Shown piece by piece: positions 1-8,560 of a DNA stretch of 41,620 bases; the stretch's first letter is position 1; each line of letters begins with the position of its first letter. The notes beneath the pieces are model-generated. The model had not been told where the DNA came from, did not search any database, and saw only the letters and a list, made by a program, of their open reading frames with translations. Origin of the DNA: a virus; the IMG/VR virus record IMGVR_UViG_3300042349_000573, positions 1 to 41,620 of that record; one strand, 5' to 3'. Made by a program: the position numbers and the translations under genes.

Positions 1-937
1 TGTTTGTATGATTATCATCACATATAGCAACACTAATGGTTTTGTATACTAGATTTTTCTTTAAGGTTCCACAGAACACATCGTTCTTGAAGTCGTTGAC
101 ATCTACTCCGTCTCCGTCTTGGGCAATAATTTCGAATTCGCTTGTTACTTCAATTGGAAAAGTAGCATAACGACAATATGGTCCAAACTTACCTAACTGA
201 TTAATACTTTCACGACCAAGATCAGAACTAATGGTAATATTTTGAACGTGAGGAAGAACGTTTGATCCATTAGGGGTTCTAATTCCGCCGCTACCAGTTG
301 GAAGAACAGACCCTTGAACATTAAGATATTGCCTGCGCAAAATACCACTATTCTGTGAAGGAGTTATTCCTCCAATATTAGCATTTGGAGCAAACATTGT
401 TCCAGCAGCAAAATTAGCACTTTGAACACCAGGAATATTGCCAGTATTCCATAGCTTGCTATTTCCTACTAATGTAACCTCTTCTGTGGCATTACCGTCA
501 ACTGGAAAGGTATAGTTAAAACTGGATAGATACATGCCAGAGCATAATACGCTACTTCCTGCACTACCTGAAATATATTGCTTATCATCACCATAAATAC
601 CTAAACGAAAATGAACTCTATTATTTGATAATGATACTAGTGATTTATTCTGTGCTCCTGGTATTCCTGCGCTTCCACCCATGCACATCAGATAAAGGGG
701 TGCTGTGCTATCAATAACCTTATTGATTGTAACTTCTACTTCTGGAATAGTTTCAACATTGTCGTAAAGTTCTACTGTACCTAATTGGAAAGTTTGTTCA
801 GTAGTGAAGTTGGTTGTCATTCCAACACTTTGAACTGCTAATGGATGATACCAGTAACCAAATGATGTTCCTTCTGGGCTAACTGGTCTTAGTTGTACTG
901 CTTGTGATGCGTAATAAACTCTGTTATTAATAGACAT
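1..937 (-). CDS. Tail-tube-like virion protein (partial, 3' end outside window)
   Basis: The reading frame opens at an ATG at 937 (MSINNRVYYASQ) and stays open to base 1, so the C-terminus is missing; at least 312 residues are present. The product is soluble, beta-rich and without a signal peptide or membrane segment. It contains the stretch PEGTSFGYWYHPLAVQS followed by a Thr/Glu-rich strand region, a pattern I associate with major tail proteins of large phages. It lies last in the neck/tail gene series, where a tail tube or major tail protein is expected. A GGAG-type ribosome site (tgggag) precedes the ATG. The tail-tube assignment is from position and style, not from a diagnostic motif. 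Confidence 0.6.
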   Translation of the reverse strand, partial: MSINNRVYYASQAVQLRPVSPEGTSFGYWYHPLAVQSVGMTTNFTTEQTFQLGTVELYDNVETIPEVEVTINKVIDSTAPLYLMCMGGSAGIPGAQNKSLVSLSNNRVHFRLGIYGDDKQYISGSAGSSVLCSGMYLSSFNYTFPVDGNATEEVTLVGNSKLWNTGNIPGVQSANFAAGTMFAPNANIGGITPSQNSGILRRQYLNVQGSVLPTGSGGIRTPNGSNVLPHVQNITISSDLGRESINQLGKFGPYCRYATFPIEVTSEFEIIAQDGDGVDVNDFKNDVFCGTLKKNLVYKTISVAICDDNHTN

Positions 938-995
938 TTGAAACTCCCATTGTATTGTGCGTGTATTAGAACTTTACACCAAATAATATGAAATA

Positions 996-1739
996 CTAAT
1001 AGTATACTATGTTGCTTTCTTGAGTCAGTACTGGGATCAAATTTGGACCCAAAGTTTTAGCCACTTTATAATTATCAAACGACATAGCTAATCTATATAA
1101 TGTATTATTGCGGTCAATAATCGCTATCATTGGTGATTGATATAAAATCATATTTTTGTTAATAGTGTTAACGTCACGATCCAGAAATTGTAAATCTTTA
1201 GCATTATACACCAAAAAAATTGATGTGTCATTATTTTTTGCATTCGTAGATAAAATATGATCAATACCTTCTTCTAAAGACATTTCTTCCAAAAAGTTAT
1301 GAGCCTTCCAGCGAATATTCTTGTAGTTAGATAATAAAAAATCTTGATGTTCTTGAACAAAGGGCCTAAAGTTTAAACTCCGAAACATAAAAGATACAGA
1401 CTTAGGAGGCATATTTAGCTTTGGTATCTGTTGTAATATATGATTAAAATCTAGATCAGGATCATAGCAATCTAATAATAGATAATACCTTATTCTACTA
1501 TTTTCCAACATTCTATTTTCAAAGTCCTGCGGATCCCACTGTTCTTTATGCTGTTCATAAATTTGCTTGGAAAAACCATATCTACAAGCATAATTTTCTA
1601 TTATATTGAATCCATCTTCTTGTTTAATATTTTTAATGTCCTTTATTTGTTCTATAATATTCTTAGAGCATATTGGGTTGTCGTTCTTTTCTCCATCAGA
1701 ATGTGAGAACATACATTCTTTACATTTTGTATTAATCAT
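996..1739 (-). CDS. Hypothetical phage protein with N-terminal Cys cluster
   Basis: A 247-residue protein that I do not recognise. Cysteines at 6, 9, 24 and 52 (KCKEC near the N-terminus) could bind a metal. The remainder is mixed alpha/beta with many aromatic and charged residues and no membrane segment. It sits between the tail-tube-like gene and the neck genes in the same orientation, so it is probably expressed late with them. The part after residue 70 (YYLLLDCYDPD, FMFRSL) vaguely resembles phage proteins found near tail genes, but no function can be assigned. Confidence 0.6.
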   Translation of the reverse strand: MINTKCKECMFSHSDGEKNDNPICSKNIIEQIKDIKNIKQEDGFNIIENYACRYGFSKQIYEQHKEQWDPQDFENRMLENSRIRYYLLLDCYDPDLDFNHILQQIPKLNMPPKSVSFMFRSLNFRPFVQEHQDFLLSNYKNIRWKAHNFLEEMSLEEGIDHILSTNAKNNDTSIFLVYNAKDLQFLDRDVNTINKNMILYQSPMIAIIDRNNTLYRLAMSFDNYKVAKTLGPNLIPVLTQESNIVYY

Positions 1740-1772
1740 AATAATTCCTATCTTGTCCTGAATAAATATCTA

Positions 1773-2762
1773 TTATGGAAAAATCTCTACTGACCATCTA
1801 ACTATACCATTGTATAAGCTTGCACTCAGATTATTTAGTTCACTAAGAGTAGCATTTTTAATAGTACTCCAATGATCCTTAAAGTTAGAACCTAGAGTAT
1901 TATAGTTCTGTCCGCCAGGATTAATATCTCCATTACGACTTAATGGATAAGCATTATTTTTTACGACTGCACTAACATCATATAACCAAAAGCTATTATC
2001 CTTTTGAAGCAATAAAGTATCTATTATATTATTTCTTTGATTAGCCGTTTGAGCAAAAACATGTAAAAACACATCTTGAATAACAATATTCTCTGTTGTT
2101 CCTAGCTGGTATGGTATCATCTCGGTACGAGGAATTAATTCAATAATTATGCAAGGAAGTTGCGCTCTGTGGTTGGAAGTTATACTGTAATCCCCATTAG
2201 GTTTAATTTGTGGAGTATATGTCTCTTTCTGAATTTCTTTCCACCATACAGAATCACTAGATTTATATACTTGAATATATCTATGACTATAGGATACTGT
2301 TACGTTACTAGTTGATGCTACGTTATTTTGAAAAGTTATATGTCCCAGTGGATAATTAACAGAATATGTATAATTGCCACTTCCTGATGGTGCTGGTAAG
2401 AATGTGCTATTAAGATAAACTCCAGAAAAAGCTATTGGAGAAGTATTTAGTCCTGACGCTACCGAACCATATGGATTATATGATATGGATGCCGGATTAT
2501 TTAACGATGAACTATTCTCATATACCCAATCTTTTCTTGGGGCTTCCCAGGTTTTTGATGGTTTAGATGGCTCGTTAACATTTTTCATAATATGAAATCC
2601 AGTGCCTTTAGTGGCACTAATACCAGAAGTTGGTATATTTACATTAACAAATCCTCCAATTTGTAAAAATGACCAGTCTAAAAAGCTTTTAAGATTATCT
2701 TCTAATCCTGATAATCTATCTTTTTTACCTATTGATTGTACATGGTTAAACTGTGTTGTCAT
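1773..2762 (-). CDS. Putative neck/tail completion protein
   Basis: A 329-residue protein whose ATG overlaps the stop of the upstream gene by four bases (ATGA), so translation is probably coupled. It is rich in Ser, Asn and Tyr with beta-strand patterns; the segment IIELIPRTEMIPYQLGTTE followed by an acidic/aromatic region resembles tail terminator or neck proteins of large phages. There is no signal peptide. Its position between a gp10-like neck gene and the tail-tube-like gene supports a structural role at the head-tail junction. Family assignment is tentative. Confidence 0.6.
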   Translation of the reverse strand: MTTQFNHVQSIGKKDRLSGLEDNLKSFLDWSFLQIGGFVNVNIPTSGISATKGTGFHIMKNVNEPSKPSKTWEAPRKDWVYENSSSLNNPASISYNPYGSVASGLNTSPIAFSGVYLNSTFLPAPSGSGNYTYSVNYPLGHITFQNNVASTSNVTVSYSHRYIQVYKSSDSVWWKEIQKETYTPQIKPNGDYSITSNHRAQLPCIIIELIPRTEMIPYQLGTTENIVIQDVFLHVFAQTANQRNNIIDTLLLQKDNSFWLYDVSAVVKNNAYPLSRNGDINPGGQNYNTLGSNFKDHWSTIKNATLSELNNLSASLYNGIVRWSVEIFP

Positions 2763-3400
2763 ATATTCTTCTCAATAGATTGTTGAATGAGTTTATATAT
2801 TTTGTCTTCTGAACGATTAACCGCTCTTGTTGTCCAGTTATCGTCTTGTGATCCTGCGAACTCTGGAGGAACTCTCCAATCACTATCTGACGGCACCATA
2901 ATTCCTAAACCAGATCTAGAGTATGGAGATGGGCCATATTTGACTTCATAGTTTTTAATTATTGGAGAATTGTTTTGTAATAATAGCCACTCTAACCACG
3001 GAAGAGTATAGCCTTTAACATCTGATACATTAGCGATGTCTTGATATATAACCCCATTAAGATCACTAGATTTCATCATGGTTAAAACAAATCCACCACG
3101 TAATCCATTTTTATTGGCTGTAATAGGAATATCAGCCACAGTTATAGTATTAACCAAAGCATCAACCACTCTTTGAACAACAGATGAATTAGGTATTCCA
3201 AAATCTGCCTTAAGCTTACCAGACATTAAGGATCCGTATTCTGGTTCTTGTCTTAAAGATTCTGATACGATATCTTTAGCGCCGTCTATAATCTTGTTCA
3301 TGGACTTTTTAATAGCCCCACTAATAACATCTTTTATGCTATGAATAATAGCGGAGGCTATCTGACTATTGTTCTCTAGTATTGTAATATCAAATCTCAT
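2759..3400 (-). CDS. Putative head-tail neck protein (HK97 gp10-like position)
   Basis: About 213 residues. An upstream in-frame ATG exists at 3412, but the ATG at 3400 is preferred. It has a GGAG site six bases upstream and gives the same four-base ATGA overlap with the preceding gene seen at neighbouring junctions. The N-terminal half is helical (SAIIHSIKDVISGAIKKSM), followed by a glycine-containing region and a Trp-rich segment (LPWLEWLLLQN). Size, helical start and order suggest a neck or tail-completion protein. No diagnostic catalytic residues are seen. Confidence 0.6.
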   Translation of the reverse strand: MRFDITILENNSQIASAIIHSIKDVISGAIKKSMNKIIDGAKDIVSESLRQEPEYGSLMSGKLKADFGIPNSSVVQRVVDALVNTITVADIPITANKNGLRGGFVLTMMKSSDLNGVIYQDIANVSDVKGYTLPWLEWLLLQNNSPIIKNYEVKYGPSPYSRSGLGIMVPSDSDWRVPPEFAGSQDDNWTTRAVNRSEDKIYKLIQQSIEKNI

Positions 3401-3930
3401 TTTCTGCTCCATATCGTAGCTATATATCTATTGTCCCCAAATCCTATAGGTTCTGGATCACCAGCTCTTTGGTATACGTAATTACCATACTGTTCAAGAG
3501 TAGTGTCTACAACAATATCGTTGGCGTTTCTAATTTTAGGGAGTAGAGTTGTATGACAAATAGTTTGAATTGTTCCGGCTGGAATATTGAGCGTTTTGGA
3601 TGATAGATTTACAAAATATTTACTATCAAAAATACAAGCTAAAGATACAAGCTCAGAACTATCACTTAACATCATACCCATGCCCATACATACTGGACAA
3701 ATTGATCCTTCTGGAAATGGATTAGATCCTGTTCCGTTGTAAATATTTGAGGATAGTTGGGATATCGCATCGAACACACAATTTGGACAAAAGGTAGAGT
3801 TTTGTTGTCCAGAGTATCTTAATCGGCATTGAACAGTAAGCGCTGTTTGTTGTAATAGTGCATCTATGGCATTATTAAATAATCCTTTAAATTCTGGAGA
3901 AATTATATTGATATATGGATTATTGCTCAT
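3397..3930 (-). CDS. Phage virion-associated zinc-ribbon protein
   Basis: A 177-residue protein with two CxxC pairs: FCPNCVFD near residue 48 and ICPVCMGMG near residue 78, which is DnaJ-like in form. It probably binds one zinc ion. The arrangement CPNCxxD...CPxCxGxG is one I associate with a conserved protein next to the head-tail connector genes of several marine and freshwater phages. The start overlaps the stop of the upstream small gene (ATGA). A head-completion role is inferred from neighbours only. Confidence 0.65.
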   Translation of the reverse strand: MSNNPYINIISPEFKGLFNNAIDALLQQTALTVQCRLRYSGQQNSTFCPNCVFDAISQLSSNIYNGTGSNPFPEGSICPVCMGMGMMLSDSSELVSLACIFDSKYFVNLSSKTLNIPAGTIQTICHTTLLPKIRNANDIVVDTTLEQYGNYVYQRAGDPEPIGFGDNRYIATIWSRK

Positions 3931-4136
3931 GACGACCTGATTCCATAGAATAGTGGAGACTCTTGTCTTATCTCATATCCAGATTCAAATAGTTTAGAAG
4001 AATATGCTATATTCTCATTTTTTATGATAACATTTTGAGCACCAGTGTCTCCGGGTGCTGGAGTAGAGAAAACTACTCTAGTAGGCGTGGTTATTGTTAC
4101 GTTTGATCCATATTTAAATTCTGCAAATAATATCAT
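3927..4136 (-). CDS. Small hypothetical virion-cluster protein
   Basis: 69 residues, beta-rich and Ser/Thr-rich, starting MILFAEFKYGS. No motif, signal peptide or membrane segment is recognised. It starts four bases after the stop of the P-domain gene and overlaps the next gene by four bases, so it is clearly embedded in the late operon. Its constrained spacing and codon pattern support a real gene. Function unknown. Confidence 0.6.
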   Translation of the reverse strand: MILFAEFKYGSNVTITTPTRVVFSTPAPGDTGAQNVIIKNENIAYSSKLFESGYEIRQESPLFYGIRSS

Positions 4137-4140
4137 TATA

Positions 4141-5148
4141 TTACTCTGATAGGGCTGCGTATGTTATTATTAGTTTCCAAGAATCTATTAGTCCTGATCC
4201 TATTGGGTCTGTGTCTTTGACTATGAGATTCCAGACTCCAGTTACAGAAGTGCCTAAGAGCTGTCCAAAACCAGATACTAAAGTTTCATCGCTATAGTTT
4301 ATAATATCAGTTTTAGGATATATATTAGCCAATCCACCATTAGATATATTATGCAAATATCCTGAAGGATTAGCTTTGTTTGAGAACATAAAGCTAAAAT
4401 TATTATTAAATGACGGTATTTTACTATTAGCAGATAATAATACCGTGTCTCCGGAAGGAGGACTCAGCATCAACCATAAATCGGATGGGCTATTGTGCTG
4501 AAGCTTATTGATTGCTATCTCTATATTCTCTATCTCTCTTGTATCAGTAGTAATAACAGAACCGCTTACTGTTGCTAGATCTGGTATATTTAATCCACTA
4601 CCAGTATATACTACTGAGTATATATCTAGATTTAAACAATCTTCTGGTAAACACAAATCTTCAACTTGACCAGATGTTATGGTTGGAGTTGGCGTTATAC
4701 CAGGAGTAGTACCTGGAATAGTAACTGTTGGAGTAGTTAAATCTATACTAGGATCAGAATTAACTGGACAAGAGTCTAATCCGATGTTTCTTTTTGCTAA
4801 AGTAATAACTCCGGTAGCCAGTCTTATGTTTCGTAGTTTATCTCCAACAGTAATAATATCTAAATCATAAACAGCAGTATTAAATACAAAATCTTTTGTT
4901 CTATTTGCTGCTAGTCTAAATCTAATAGATCCAGTATTATCTCCAACCATAGACCAGTCATTAATATCATAATTTGCATTAGCACCACTAGAAAAAACCT
5001 CTTTACTAGCCCCATCGTCAGTAAGCCATTGTAAAACTATACACTTGGAGCTTAAATCAATAGGCCTATTCTCCTGATCATTATATTGAAAATTTAATAC
5101 GAAATCAGAACCTTGTTCTATGATAAAATTGTAATTAGCAGCTGGCAT
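4141..5148 (-). CDS. Virion protein: BppU-like N-terminal domain fused to a P-domain
   Basis: 335 residues in two parts. Residues 1 to about 130 (NFIIEQGSDFVLNFQY) match the N-terminus of the 135-residue protein at 13335-13742. That domain resembles small phage baseplate/fibre-associated proteins. A Pro/Thr-rich linker (TPTVTIPGTTPGITPTPT) follows. Residues about 175 to 335 look like a proprotein-convertase P-domain, a jelly-roll: VEIAINKLQHNSPSDLWLML, SPPSGDTVLL, SGFGQLLG and a C-terminal GVWNLIVKDTD...GLIDSWKL block. The protein is probably a surface-exposed virion component; P-domains in phages and bacteria often mediate binding or proteolytic maturation. The domain reading is by eye. Confidence 0.7.
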   Translation of the reverse strand: MPAANYNFIIEQGSDFVLNFQYNDQENRPIDLSSKCIVLQWLTDDGASKEVFSSGANANYDINDWSMVGDNTGSIRFRLAANRTKDFVFNTAVYDLDIITVGDKLRNIRLATGVITLAKRNIGLDSCPVNSDPSIDLTTPTVTIPGTTPGITPTPTITSGQVEDLCLPEDCLNLDIYSVVYTGSGLNIPDLATVSGSVITTDTREIENIEIAINKLQHNSPSDLWLMLSPPSGDTVLLSANSKIPSFNNNFSFMFSNKANPSGYLHNISNGGLANIYPKTDIINYSDETLVSGFGQLLGTSVTGVWNLIVKDTDPIGSGLIDSWKLIITYAALSE

Positions 5149-5158
5149 AATATTCTTT

Positions 5159-5668
5159 CTATATCATATCTCGACCACGGTTGTCGGAATAAAGGGAACG
5201 AGGGTCAAATTTATTACCAACAAACGGACTAAGAATTGCTCTAACGGCCGAAGCTTCTCTAACGTCCCAATGAGATGTTAGCTCTTCATATGCTGCACAA
5301 GGGCCTTTATCTAAAATTAGATTGAATCCAGATAAACTACCCGCAACAGATAGTTGTGCTGGGCCTAGTGCTGCCCTAATTCCCTCAAGAGCAGCTTTTG
5401 TTCTTAAGGTACTTTGATCGATAATACAAGCGGCTTTTAGTCCCACAAGACTAATAAAAATACTATCATTATTCACAGTTGGATCTGGAGAAATGTTCGG
5501 ATTAGTAACATCAATAGTATATGTTTGATCTAAAACAATGTCAAATTGAACATATTTAGATGCGACAACTATAGTTTGAAGAATTCTTTCGTCACTATAT
5601 GTTGGACTATCACTTAAGTCATTAATTAGTGTTCTAACAATAATAGGAATTTCAATATTCCAACTCAT
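5159..5668 (-). CDS. Putative head-tail connector / adaptor protein
   Basis: 169 residues. The N-terminus (MSWNIEIPIIVRTLINDLSD) and the helical pattern with LVGLKAACIID in the middle resemble phage gp6-like head-tail adaptor proteins, which dock under the portal. It contains no catalytic motif. A candidate late-promoter motif (AAGGTGTATTAAA in the gene direction) lies 36 bases upstream of the ATG, so this gene may begin a late transcript covering the connector, neck and tail genes. The adaptor call is moderate. Confidence 0.55.
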   Translation of the reverse strand: MSWNIEIPIIVRTLINDLSDSPTYSDERILQTIVVASKYVQFDIVLDQTYTIDVTNPNISPDPTVNNDSIFISLVGLKAACIIDQSTLRTKAALEGIRAALGPAQLSVAGSLSGFNLILDKGPCAAYEELTSHWDVREASAVRAILSPFVGNKFDPRSLYSDNRGRDMI

Positions 5669-5703
5669 ATTTTGACCTTTTTATAAGGATAGAATGTCTA
5701 GTC

Positions 5704-5716
5704 TTTAATACACCTT
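5704..5716 (-). promoter_or_regulatory. Candidate late promoter motif
   Basis: In the gene direction it reads AAGGTGTATTAAA and lies 36 bases upstream of the connector ATG at 5668. Near-identical motifs sit at similar distances upstream of 13742, the internal start at 16123, and 19776. No clear TTGACA box precedes it, which is typical of promoters read by T4-like late sigma factors. This is inference from recurrence. Confidence 0.4.
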
Positions 5717-5748
5717 ATAGTGAAGGGGATAGATTTTAAATTAAATGG

Positions 5749-5880
5749 CTAACTTAGAAGTTCCCATAATCCAGTATTCTCATTTAAGGTATGATCATCT
5801 CCAGGACAAGGAGGAACAAAAGCTCCTTCTGGAGAGTTAATATCTTCTCTAAAAATATAACCTATGCCAGCATAATTCAT
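5749..5880 (-). CDS. Small phage protein, possibly the tail of a longer or decayed gene
   Basis: From the ATG at 5880 this encodes 43 residues (MNYAGIGYIF, GAFVPPCPG, LNENTGLWELL). The pattern NYAGIGYxY...FxPPxP...LNExTxLWE is one I recognise from a small protein common in cyanophage-like genomes. The family similarity seems to extend upstream (HTTHINGETPYR) in the same frame, but no ATG, GTG or TTG is found there before the stop about 66 bases further up. The gene is therefore either shorter than usual, starts at a rare codon, or is a remnant. A GGAG lies rather far (14 bases) from the ATG. Confidence 0.45.
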   Translation of the reverse strand: MNYAGIGYIFREDINSPEGAFVPPCPGDDHTLNENTGLWELLS

Positions 5881-5956
5881 ACGATAAGGAGTTTCTCCAT
5901 TAATATGTGTGGTGTGTATACTTTTAAAAAAATCAACTAATAAAAATAAATAGTTT

Positions 5957-6481
5957 TTATATTACTGAAGCCTCTATAAAAGCTTGATCTATCTGTTGTT
6001 CGCTAAGCCCTAATGACTGAGCTAATGGAACTAACCAAGGATGATTGCGTTCTATATATGGGGCATATTCCCATTCTACCCTAATTAGATCGCGTTGTAA
6101 CGGATCTTCTATAGACTCAATTTGAGCTTCTACCTGAGCTAATGAATAGCCGTTCTTAACGAGCCACATGCGAATCTGTCGAGCCGAGATGGATCTTGGA
6201 ATATTAGTAACATGCGGAGGAGCTTGTTGAATTTCGAAACTACCTAAAACACGGTGATTTTCATGATCTATCGTATATGTTGGACCAACAAGAACACTAT
6301 TATCTGGGATTTCAGGACGCTGTTCAACATAGGGATAAAATTTAATTCCCGGATTTCCGCTCCAGGATAAATCTGCTAGTTGTTCAGACTCAAGAGCAAA
6401 AAAATTAGAAATATTCTTGTAAGAATTTGGGAGGGTGGTGTGTTGCTTAATTATTTGTTCGTTTTCTATTTCTATGTACAT
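5957..6481 (-). CDS. Phage protein, tail-fibre-assembly-like
   Basis: 174 residues. The C-terminal half (ISARQIRMWLVKNGY, DPLQRDLIRVEWEYA, then NHPWL and LGLSEQQID) is a recognisable helical module found in many phage proteins encoded beside tail-fibre genes. The N-terminal half is a beta-rich segment. It directly follows the delta-60 repeat adhesin gene, ten bases downstream. Such proteins may be fibre chaperones or minor fibre components; no experimental function is known to me for this module. Confidence 0.6.
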   Translation of the reverse strand: MYIEIENEQIIKQHTTLPNSYKNISNFFALESEQLADLSWSGNPGIKFYPYVEQRPEIPDNSVLVGPTYTIDHENHRVLGSFEIQQAPPHVTNIPRSISARQIRMWLVKNGYSLAQVEAQIESIEDPLQRDLIRVEWEYAPYIERNHPWLVPLAQSLGLSEQQIDQAFIEASVI

Positions 6482-6490
6482 ACTTTTTCC

Positions 6491-8560
6491 TTATAATAAT
6501 ATGATCCTTTGCGCAGGGCCAGAACTTGCAGATGCTGAAATTATAAAGTTTGCGTCCAGAGATCCATCAGAGTTTAGCCTAGCTATCTTATTCCTAGAAG
6601 TTTCATTATAACTAGAGAAGTTGCCTCCGCACATTATTTTTCCATCACTTTGAATAGCGATGGTGTTTACAGAATCATTAAATCCAGTTCCAACATTAAA
6701 AGAAGAATCTAAACTTCCATCTACGTTCAAGCGAATTATGTTATTTCTTGTTGTCCCGTTGTAAGAGGTGAAGCTTCCGACACATATTATTTTACCATCG
6801 CTTTGAATAGCTATATCATTCACCACCTCATTAAATCCGCTTCCCACATTAAAAAAAGAGTCTATAGTTCCATCATTGTTGAGACGAGCAACACATTTTG
6901 TAAAATTTCCACCTATGATTATTTTTCCATCACTTTGAATAACAACTTTATATATCGTGCTCAAAACACTAGACAATAAACAATTAAAAGAACTGTCTAC
7001 GCTGCCGTCAGGATTGAGACGCACTATATCTTCTCTGGATATTCCATTAAAAGTAGAAAAACCTCCTGCACATATTATTTTTCCATCACTTTGAATAGCC
7101 AAACTCAATATCTGGCCGCCATTGTTGATATCAAGTCCACTACCGGCGTTAAAAGAAGAATCTACAATTCCATCAGAGTTAAAACGAACAATGCCAAAAA
7201 CATATGCAGTACTAAGACCGATATTGTAGCTCTCGAAAGATCCTCCACATACTATCTTACCATCAACCTGTCTAACTAAAGCATAAACAGAAGAAATCTC
7301 AACATGACTGTAATAATAATTTCTAATCCCATAAGAATTAATGCTATAAATACCATAATAATAACCAAATGAAAAACTAGTAAAAGTTCCTCCAAATATT
7401 ATTTTACCGTCACTTTGAATAACTATTCTATTAACGGTGTTACTGAGCCCAAAGTCAGGCCCAGGAAAAAAAGTCAAATCCAAATTTCCGTCTGAATTTA
7501 ATCTAACTACTCTTCTTAGCATAGTTCCGTTATAAGAGCCAAAACCTCCGCCGCATATTATTTTGCCGTCACTCTGAATAGCGATAGAGTTTACCGTGCT
7601 GGAAAATCCGATGCCAACATTAAAAGAAGAATCCAAACTTCCATCTACGTTCAAGCGAATTATTCTATTTCTTGTTGTTCCGTTGTAAGAGGTGAAAGTT
7701 CCGCCGCATATTATTTTGTCGTCACTTTGAATAGCGATAGAGTTTACCGTACCGGTGTTGAACCCGCTACCCACGCTAAAAGTAGAATCTAGCGAGCCAT
7801 CAGAGTTGAGGCGAACTATCCTATTTCTTGTTGTTCCGTTGTAAGAGGTGAAAGTTCCTCCGCATATTATTTTGCCGTCACTTTGAATAGCGATAGAGTT
7901 TACCGTACCGGCGTTGAACCCGCTACCCACGCTAAAAGTAGAATCTAGCGAGCCATCAGAGTTGAGGCGAACTATCCTATTTCTTGTTGTTCCGTTGTAA
8001 GAGGTGAAAGTTCCTCCGCATATTATTTTGCCGTCACTCTGAATAGCGATAGAGTTTACCGTGCTGGAAAATCCGATGCCAACATTAAAAGAAGAATCCA
8101 AACTTCCATCTACGTTCAAGCGAATTATTCTATTTATTGTTGTTCCGTTGTAAGAGGTGAAAGTTCCTCCGCATATTATTTTTCCGTCACTCTGAATAGC
8201 AATAGCATTTACATTAATATTAAATCCAGTACCAACATTAAAAGAAGAATCCAAACTTCCATCTACGTTCAAGCGAATTATTCTATTTCTTGTTGTTCCG
8301 TTGTAAGAGGTGAAAGTTCCGCCGCATATTATTTTGTCGTCACTTTGAATAGCGATAGCGGTTACAGAACTATCAAATCCGCTTCCCATGGCAACAGAAA
8401 AAGAAAAATCTGGCTCTGAGTTAACTGTGTTAGAGTCAAATCTAACTAAACTAGAGCATGGCAGTTGCATGGAATCAAATTCCCCCGCAATAAGCATATT
8501 AAACCCAGCAGAAGACTTACTGGATCTACTGGCTATTTTATAGGACATGCCACTAAACAT
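6491..8560 (-). CDS. Delta-60 repeat protein, probable virion adhesin
   Basis: 689 residues from the ATG at 8560, which overlaps the stop of the upstream fibre gene (TAATG) behind a GGAGGG site; an in-frame ATG 33 bases upstream is less likely. The protein is almost entirely twelve tandem repeats of about 52 residues. Their core reads IAIQSDGKIICGG, then FTSYNGTTRNRI, then RLNxDGSLDSSFNVG, which matches the delta-60 repeat family thought to form beta-propellers. Several repeats are nearly identical in DNA, so repeat number may vary. Lying among fibre genes, it probably forms a host-binding or decorative virion structure. It has no signal peptide. Confidence 0.75.
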   Translation of the reverse strand: MFSGMSYKIASRSSKSSAGFNMLIAGEFDSMQLPCSSLVRFDSNTVNSEPDFSFSVAMGSGFDSSVTAIAIQSDDKIICGGTFTSYNGTTRNRIIRLNVDGSLDSSFNVGTGFNINVNAIAIQSDGKIICGGTFTSYNGTTINRIIRLNVDGSLDSSFNVGIGFSSTVNSIAIQSDGKIICGGTFTSYNGTTRNRIVRLNSDGSLDSTFSVGSGFNAGTVNSIAIQSDGKIICGGTFTSYNGTTRNRIVRLNSDGSLDSTFSVGSGFNTGTVNSIAIQSDDKIICGGTFTSYNGTTRNRIIRLNVDGSLDSSFNVGIGFSSTVNSIAIQSDGKIICGGGFGSYNGTMLRRVVRLNSDGNLDLTFFPGPDFGLSNTVNRIVIQSDGKIIFGGTFTSFSFGYYYGIYSINSYGIRNYYYSHVEISSVYALVRQVDGKIVCGGSFESYNIGLSTAYVFGIVRFNSDGIVDSSFNAGSGLDINNGGQILSLAIQSDGKIICAGGFSTFNGISREDIVRLNPDGSVDSSFNCLLSSVLSTIYKVVIQSDGKIIIGGNFTKCVARLNNDGTIDSFFNVGSGFNEVVNDIAIQSDGKIICVGSFTSYNGTTRNNIIRLNVDGSLDSSFNVGTGFNDSVNTIAIQSDGKIMCGGNFSSYNETSRNKIARLNSDGSLDANFIISASASSGPAQRIILL
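6630..8400 (-). repeat. Tandem DNA repeats coding for delta-60 units
   Basis: Unit length is about 156 bases, in frame. Adjacent units around 7690-7845 and 7846-8001 are almost identical in DNA, sharing long stretches such as gttccgttgtaagaggtgaa. Another block (tttaccgtgctggaaaatcc) recurs near 7590 and 8055. The outer units are more diverged. The pattern suggests recent unequal recombination or gene conversion within the gene. Confidence 0.75.
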
